From NCBI RefSeq assembly GCF_044385915.1, contig NZ_JBISCC010000126.1, positions 202,596 to 266,595 of the forward strand: a stretch of 64,000 bases of DNA, written 5' to 3'. Shown here one piece after another: positions 60,437-64,000 of the stretch. Within the stretch, counting starts at the first letter, position 1. Every line of letters begins with the position of its first letter. The DNA is from Thalassobellus citreus (GTDB lineage Bacteria; Bacteroidota; Bacteroidia; Flavobacteriales; Flavobacteriaceae). The position numbers and the translations under genes are program-made. Under the pieces are notes generated by a model that saw nothing but the letters and a program-made list of their open reading frames with translations, made no database searches and had not been told where the DNA came from.

Positions 60437-62830
60437 ATGCTTAAACATTATATAAAATTTGCTTTCAGAAACTTTAGATCTAACAAAGTCATATTTGCCG
60501 GTAGTTTGGCAACGCTTTGTTTGGGAGCGTTGTGTATTTCTCTTTTGTTTTCCTATGTTCATAATGAATTGACCATGGACGATTTCCATAAAAGAGAAAA
60601 GGATATTTATATGGTTATTATGAAGGAATCTCCTAAAAGCGATTGGAGTAACCCGTATAGATTTATACCTGAAGATTATCCTGAAATTGAAAGTGCTACA
60701 TCTTTAATTTTTTATAAAGAGAATGATACAAAATTAAAATATAATGAGAATATTTATTTGCCTAAAGGGATGGTGGTAGATAGTAGTTTTTTTAAGGTAT
60801 TCGATTTTAAACTTAAATATGGTGATAAAAATACCATTTTAGAGGATGCAGAATCTATCATTTTAAGTAAGAATTATAGTAAGAAACTTTTTGGAGAAAG
60901 TAATCCTATTGGACAAAGTGTTTATATAGAAACACGAATGTATCAAGGAACACATACGGTAAAAGGTATCATTAATATACCTTCCAATAGCTCTTTAAAG
61001 TTCGATTATATTATTCCTTATGAGAAAAGGACTTATGGTTACGGACGTATAAGTGTCCCCTTTTTTAAAGGACAAAAAGGCTTTAATAGAAAAGCGTTTG
61101 GTTTAAAAATAAAAGAGTCCAATAATAAAGTTCCAAATTTTTATCCTCAATTAACCGAAAGTATTACTTCTATAAAAAGTCTTGATGATTTATACTTTAG
61201 TACGGAGTTAAATGGTTTAAAAAAGTATTCGGAATTTAGTTCAGGGAATAAAAAAAATATAGATATACTAATAGTTATTATGCTGGTTATACTATTTGTG
61301 TCTATTCTTAATTATTCTAATATTCAAATTGTTAATACCAATGCGGTACTTAAAAATATTGCTATATCTAAAGTAAATGGTGCTTTAAAACGGCACATTG
61401 TATGGCAAAAAATTATTGAAACCTTTATTATTATTACACTGTCTACGTTGTTTATTAGTATAGGTTATAACTTGATACTTCCATGGTTTAATAATTTTGT
61501 TGGAGTTTTGTTAGCGCCTCCAATTTGGAAAATATTATTAGTTAATGCCTTTATTCTTTCTATTATAACCCTAATAGGTTTAGTGTATCCAATGCTTATT
61601 ATTAATAGGTTTTCTGCAATTAAAAATCTTAAGCGAAATGCTTCTATGTCTAAAAAAATAACAGGAAAACAAGTTACTGTTATTTTACAATATGCTATGG
61701 CCTTTTTGTTGTTAATATCTTCCATTATAGTAAACAATCAGTTAAAACTAATGCTAGATAAAGACCTTGGTTTTAATTACGACGAAATGTTGAAAGTAAA
61801 ACTTTTTTACGAGCCCCCTTTTAATTTTGAAAGCAGAGACTGGAGTAAGGAAAAAAGACAGGAAGAAAGAGAAAAGGCTTTAAAAATACCAAAGTATATA
61901 AATGACAGATTAGCAGAAATATCTGAAATAGATAAATTGTCTCAAGGACGTTCACCTATAGATGTTTTTCCTATAGATTGGAAACCTAAAGCGGGTGATG
62001 TTGAATATGAAACACTTAATTCTCTTGTTGTAACACCTAACCATCGAAATATATTTGAATTTGAGATAGTTAAAGGACGCTTTTTTGAAGATGACTTAGA
62101 TAAACAACGTAGTCAAAAAATAGTAATTAATGAAACTGCTAAAAAACATTGGAATATAAAAGATATAGAAACTACAAATATTAGTAATAGAAATTGGGGT
62201 GATTATGAGATAATTGGTGTTGTTAAAGATTTTAATTATGAGCATCTATCGGTAAAACCAAAACCACTTATTATGGTTTATTTTGAAGATTTTGAAGCCG
62301 AATATTTTATAAAATTTCATAAAGGAACTATTTCTGATGGGATTCAGAAAATAGAAGCTTTGTTTAAAGAGATAAATCCTAATCAAGTTTTTAAATACAC
62401 CTTTTTAAGTGACGAAATAGCAGTGCTCTACCAAAAAGAAAAACGTTTAAGTACCATTTACATGGTATTTACCATTATTGCTTTGTTAATTTCTGCTATT
62501 GGTTTGTTTACTATTGCTCTATATGATACGCAAAGGCGTGTAAAAGAAATTGGCATCCGTAAAGTAAATGGAGCTACCATTAAAGAAATTTTATTTATGC
62601 TTAACAAGGACTTTGTAAAATGGGTGATTATTGCTTTTGTTATTGCATGCCCCATTGCATATTTTGCCATGAGTAAATGGTTAGAAAATTTTGCATATAA
62701 AACCAGTTTAAGTTGGTGGGTATTTGCTTTAGCAGGCTTGTTTACATTAATAATTGCCTTACTAACGGTAAGTTGGCAAACCTATAAAGCGGCAACAAGT
62801 AATCCTGTGGAGAGTTTGCGGGATGAGTAA
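60437..62830 (+). CDS. MacB/FtsX-type ABC permease, third copy
   Basis: A 797-residue permease of the same plan as copies 1 and 2 but with a different N-terminal periplasmic domain (MVIMKESPKSDWSNPYRFIP region, about 58-77) and with NIAISKVNGALKRH as a degraded first coupling motif near 310. The C-terminal EIGIRKVNGATIKEILFMLN and the last helices match the other two. The differing periplasmic domains suggest that the three proteins form different pairs or see different substrates. It ends the operon before a strong terminator. Confidence 0.9.
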   Translation: MLKHYIKFAFRNFRSNKVIFAGSLATLCLGALCISLLFSYVHNELTMDDFHKREKDIYMVIMKESPKSDWSNPYRFIPEDYPEIESATSLIFYKENDTKLKYNENIYLPKGMVVDSSFFKVFDFKLKYGDKNTILEDAESIILSKNYSKKLFGESNPIGQSVYIETRMYQGTHTVKGIINIPSNSSLKFDYIIPYEKRTYGYGRISVPFFKGQKGFNRKAFGLKIKESNNKVPNFYPQLTESITSIKSLDDLYFSTELNGLKKYSEFSSGNKKNIDILIVIMLVILFVSILNYSNIQIVNTNAVLKNIAISKVNGALKRHIVWQKIIETFIIITLSTLFISIGYNLILPWFNNFVGVLLAPPIWKILLVNAFILSIITLIGLVYPMLIINRFSAIKNLKRNASMSKKITGKQVTVILQYAMAFLLLISSIIVNNQLKLMLDKDLGFNYDEMLKVKLFYEPPFNFESRDWSKEKRQEEREKALKIPKYINDRLAEISEIDKLSQGRSPIDVFPIDWKPKAGDVEYETLNSLVVTPNHRNIFEFEIVKGRFFEDDLDKQRSQKIVINETAKKHWNIKDIETTNISNRNWGDYEIIGVVKDFNYEHLSVKPKPLIMVYFEDFEAEYFIKFHKGTISDGIQKIEALFKEINPNQVFKYTFLSDEIAVLYQKEKRLSTIYMVFTIIALLISAIGLFTIALYDTQRRVKEIGIRKVNGATIKEILFMLNKDFVKWVIIAFVIACPIAYFAMSKWLENFAYKTSLSWWVFALAGLFTLIIALLTVSWQTYKAATSNPVESLRDE

Positions 62831-62878
62831 ATAATGAATGGTTATTTCGAGGAAAGAAATAATATGTTTTAAGAACAA

Positions 62879-62908
62879 AAAAAGGTGAGCAATAAGGCTC
62901 ACCTTTTT
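62879..62908. terminator. bidirectional terminator after the export operon
   Basis: Arms AAAAAGGTGAGC and GCTCACCTTTTT with loop AATAAG lie between the convergent third permease gene and the secreted-protein gene. Both strands give a stem followed by T residues. Confidence 0.88.
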
Positions 62909-62930
62909 AGGGTTAGGGTGTTAGTTACTT

Positions 62931-63539
62931 TTAATTTATAATTTTTGTAAATTTTCTATCATTTAGATAGCAAACCATTTTGTATTTTCCTTTTTCTAAA
63001 CCAACTAGCTTGTATGCTCTTTTAATATCTTTTGTGTTTTTAATTTTTTCAGAATATACAAGTTCTGTATCTGAAGAAAAGTTAGAATTTGAATAAAAGA
63101 TTTGTACTTTAAAAGATTCATCATTCAAAGCAAGTTGTGTTAAGTAAACTAAGTTACCTACTACTCTAGTAAAAGGTTTGTAGATTATTTTTTCATTTTC
63201 CTTGTTAAAAGTAACAATACTAGATTTTACAGAGAAAGGAATGGTGTCAATTTCCATATCTTTTTCTAGTTCAAAAATATAAGCACCATCTGGAAGCGTA
63301 GTTAAATCGAATCCTTTTGTGTAAGTTCCTTGTTTTTGAATTAGCTCTTTATATAATATGATTCCGTTATCATCTATAATAGATAATAGGTTCCCTTCTT
63401 TTACATCGTAAAAAGTAAGTGAGGTTCTGTTTGCATCATTTTTAACTGTAAATGATTCTTCATTTGCGAAACTTAACAAGGTAGCAAGCATAGTTACCAT
63501 TAAGATTCCTTTTTTTGTGTTTTTAATTACGTTTTTCAT
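62931..63539 (-). CDS. secreted protein of unknown function, first of two paralogues
   Basis: A 202-residue protein with a signal peptide (about residues 1-25, GILMVTMLATLLSFA). The mature part looks like two beta-sandwich-type units (SLTFYDVKEGNLLSIIDDNG; VQIFYSNSNFSSDTELVYSE) and recalls the carboxy-terminal domains found in flavobacterial surface proteins, but without a sure family. The ending KGKYKMVCYLNDRKFTKIIN matches the end of a second gene cut by the window edge. A TATATTTG promoter box lies at 63577-63570 on the minus strand. Confidence 0.72.
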   Translation of the reverse strand: MKNVIKNTKKGILMVTMLATLLSFANEESFTVKNDANRTSLTFYDVKEGNLLSIIDDNGIILYKELIQKQGTYTKGFDLTTLPDGAYIFELEKDMEIDTIPFSVKSSIVTFNKENEKIIYKPFTRVVGNLVYLTQLALNDESFKVQIFYSNSNFSSDTELVYSEKIKNTKDIKRAYKLVGLEKGKYKMVCYLNDRKFTKIIN

Positions 63540-63864
63540 AATTTGGAGTTTTAATAACGTTCAACACTGCAAATATAGAATCGATACATTGTTTGTAAAA
63601 CATTGATTTTAATGAATTTATGTGCTATTTTATCTGTTATTTTTACATCATGTTTATGTTAATTAAATTACCATAGTTCTGGGGTAATAGAATATATTTT
63701 TAAAGAGACTGTTAATTTTTGTTTTAACAGAAATTTTATATTCTGTATTAAAAAAGCTAGTCTAAATAAATGCGGAGGAATTTAATTCTGAAGAAAATTA
63801 TAAATTAAAATACTTGTTTTAATTATAACAGAAATAGTAATGAGAGAAGAATATAAAGCAAAAA
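63540..63864. other. A/T-rich intergenic gap with no gene
   Basis: About 325 bases hold the likely promoter of the preceding minus-strand gene (TATATTTG at 63577-63570) and a motif TTTTAA(N)0-4ACAGAAAT that occurs twice (near 63721 and 63816). I see no ORF, RNA gene or longer repeat here. Confidence 0.6.
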
Positions 63865-63889
63865 AAAGTGAGCCACCACAGCTCACTTT
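63865..63889 (-). terminator. terminator of the second secreted-protein gene
   Basis: Arms AAAGTGAGC and GCTCACTTT with a seven-base loop; read on the minus strand the hairpin is followed by a run of T residues. It resembles the terminator at 62879-62908, as expected for duplicated genes. Confidence 0.82.
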
Positions 63890-63916
63890 ACCAACTAAAC
63901 TAAATAAGACATTAAA

Positions 63917-64000
63917 CTAATTATTAATGAATTTTGTAAACTCTTTACCGTTCGAGTTAAATACTATTTTAAATTTTCCTTTTTTCAATCTGTAAGCAAG
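63917..64000 (-). CDS. secreted protein paralogue, partial (cut by the window edge)
   Basis: Only the last 27 codons and the stop are inside the window. They read LAYRLKKGKFKIVFNSNGKE and then FTKFINN, which matches the end of the protein at 62931-63539 (RAYKLVGLEKGKYKMV, then FTKIIN). The start and any signal peptide lie beyond 64000. It is a tandem paralogue on the same strand, followed by its own terminator. Confidence 0.65.
   Translation of the reverse strand, partial: LAYRLKKGKFKIVFNSNGKEFTKFINN

Noticed and set aside
1..64000. CRISPR arrays, tRNA or rRNA genes, phage genes, insertion sequences with transposase
   Set aside because: No regularly spaced repeats, no GGTTCGA-type T-arm with acceptor stem, and no transposase, integrase or phage protein was found among the ORFs.

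Overview
The window looks like chromosome from a gliding, aerobic member of the Flavobacteriaceae (Bacteroidota). The reasons are the low G+C content, the gliding lipoprotein gene gldH between ricT and a class A penicillin-binding protein, promoter motifs of the TAnnTTTG type, A-rich leaders in place of strong Shine-Dalgarno sequences, lipoproteins with acidic residues after the lipobox cysteine, and several small palindromic repeat families that recur in intergenic DNA of this family. The exact genus cannot be fixed from the sequence alone. No tRNA, rRNA, CRISPR array, phage or transposase gene was seen.

Layout. 0-6 kb: housekeeping (trpS, a PlsC-type acyltransferase, recA) and an ECF sigma factor translationally coupled to a trans-envelope anti-sigma/beta-barrel protein. 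6-15 kb: a tRNA wobble hydroxylation cluster (trhO, trhP and a ferredoxin), ricT-gldH-mrcA, and succinyl-CoA:3-ketoacid CoA-transferase scoAB. 15-24 kb: a duplicated-ATPase oligopeptide-type ABC protein coupled to an exonuclease and a serine hydrolase, a TetR regulator with an apparent operator pair, ogt, a CNNM/CBS protein and a 908-residue secreted MG2/TonB-plug protein. 24-36 kb: a large heme biosynthesis locus: hemA, a hemC-hemD fusion, hemE, hemF and hemB on the minus strand, and an AraC regulator, a possible 53-residue ORF, hemH, a MATE exporter and hemJ on the plus strand. 36-38 kb: a histidine kinase and an enoyl-CoA hydratase.

38.3-42.6 kb is an accessory module: a metallo-beta-lactamase-fold/TolB-propeller protein, a secreted protein of unknown function, a second TolB-like propeller and a MarR regulator. 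It is bracketed by related intergenic elements in opposite orientation. Inside it lies a duplication scar in which the 3' part of marR and the 5' part of the hydrolase gene occur twice, about 1.8 kb apart. 42.6-47.9 kb is a co-directional run of redox genes (MsrQ-like protein, two YceI proteins, a ferredoxin, VOC protein, NAD(P)-binding reductase, DoxX) headed by a Crp/Fnr-type regulator.

49-63 kb is a two-component/sigma-54 controlled export system: histidine kinase and NtrC-type regulator on the minus strand, a perfect 25-bp palindrome plus a sigma-54-like promoter in the divergent gap, then a TolC-type outer membrane protein, a periplasmic adaptor, one ABC ATPase and three large MacB/FtsX-type permeases whose last ~95 codons are nearly the same. 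The window ends in two tandem paralogous genes for small secreted proteins, the second cut by the window edge.

The most interesting points for follow-up are the duplication scar and bracketing elements of the 38-42 kb module, the sigma-54 export locus with its homogenised permease tails, the fused sensor/barrel anti-sigma protein, and the pairing of oxygen-dependent and oxygen-independent wobble uridine hydroxylases in one operon.
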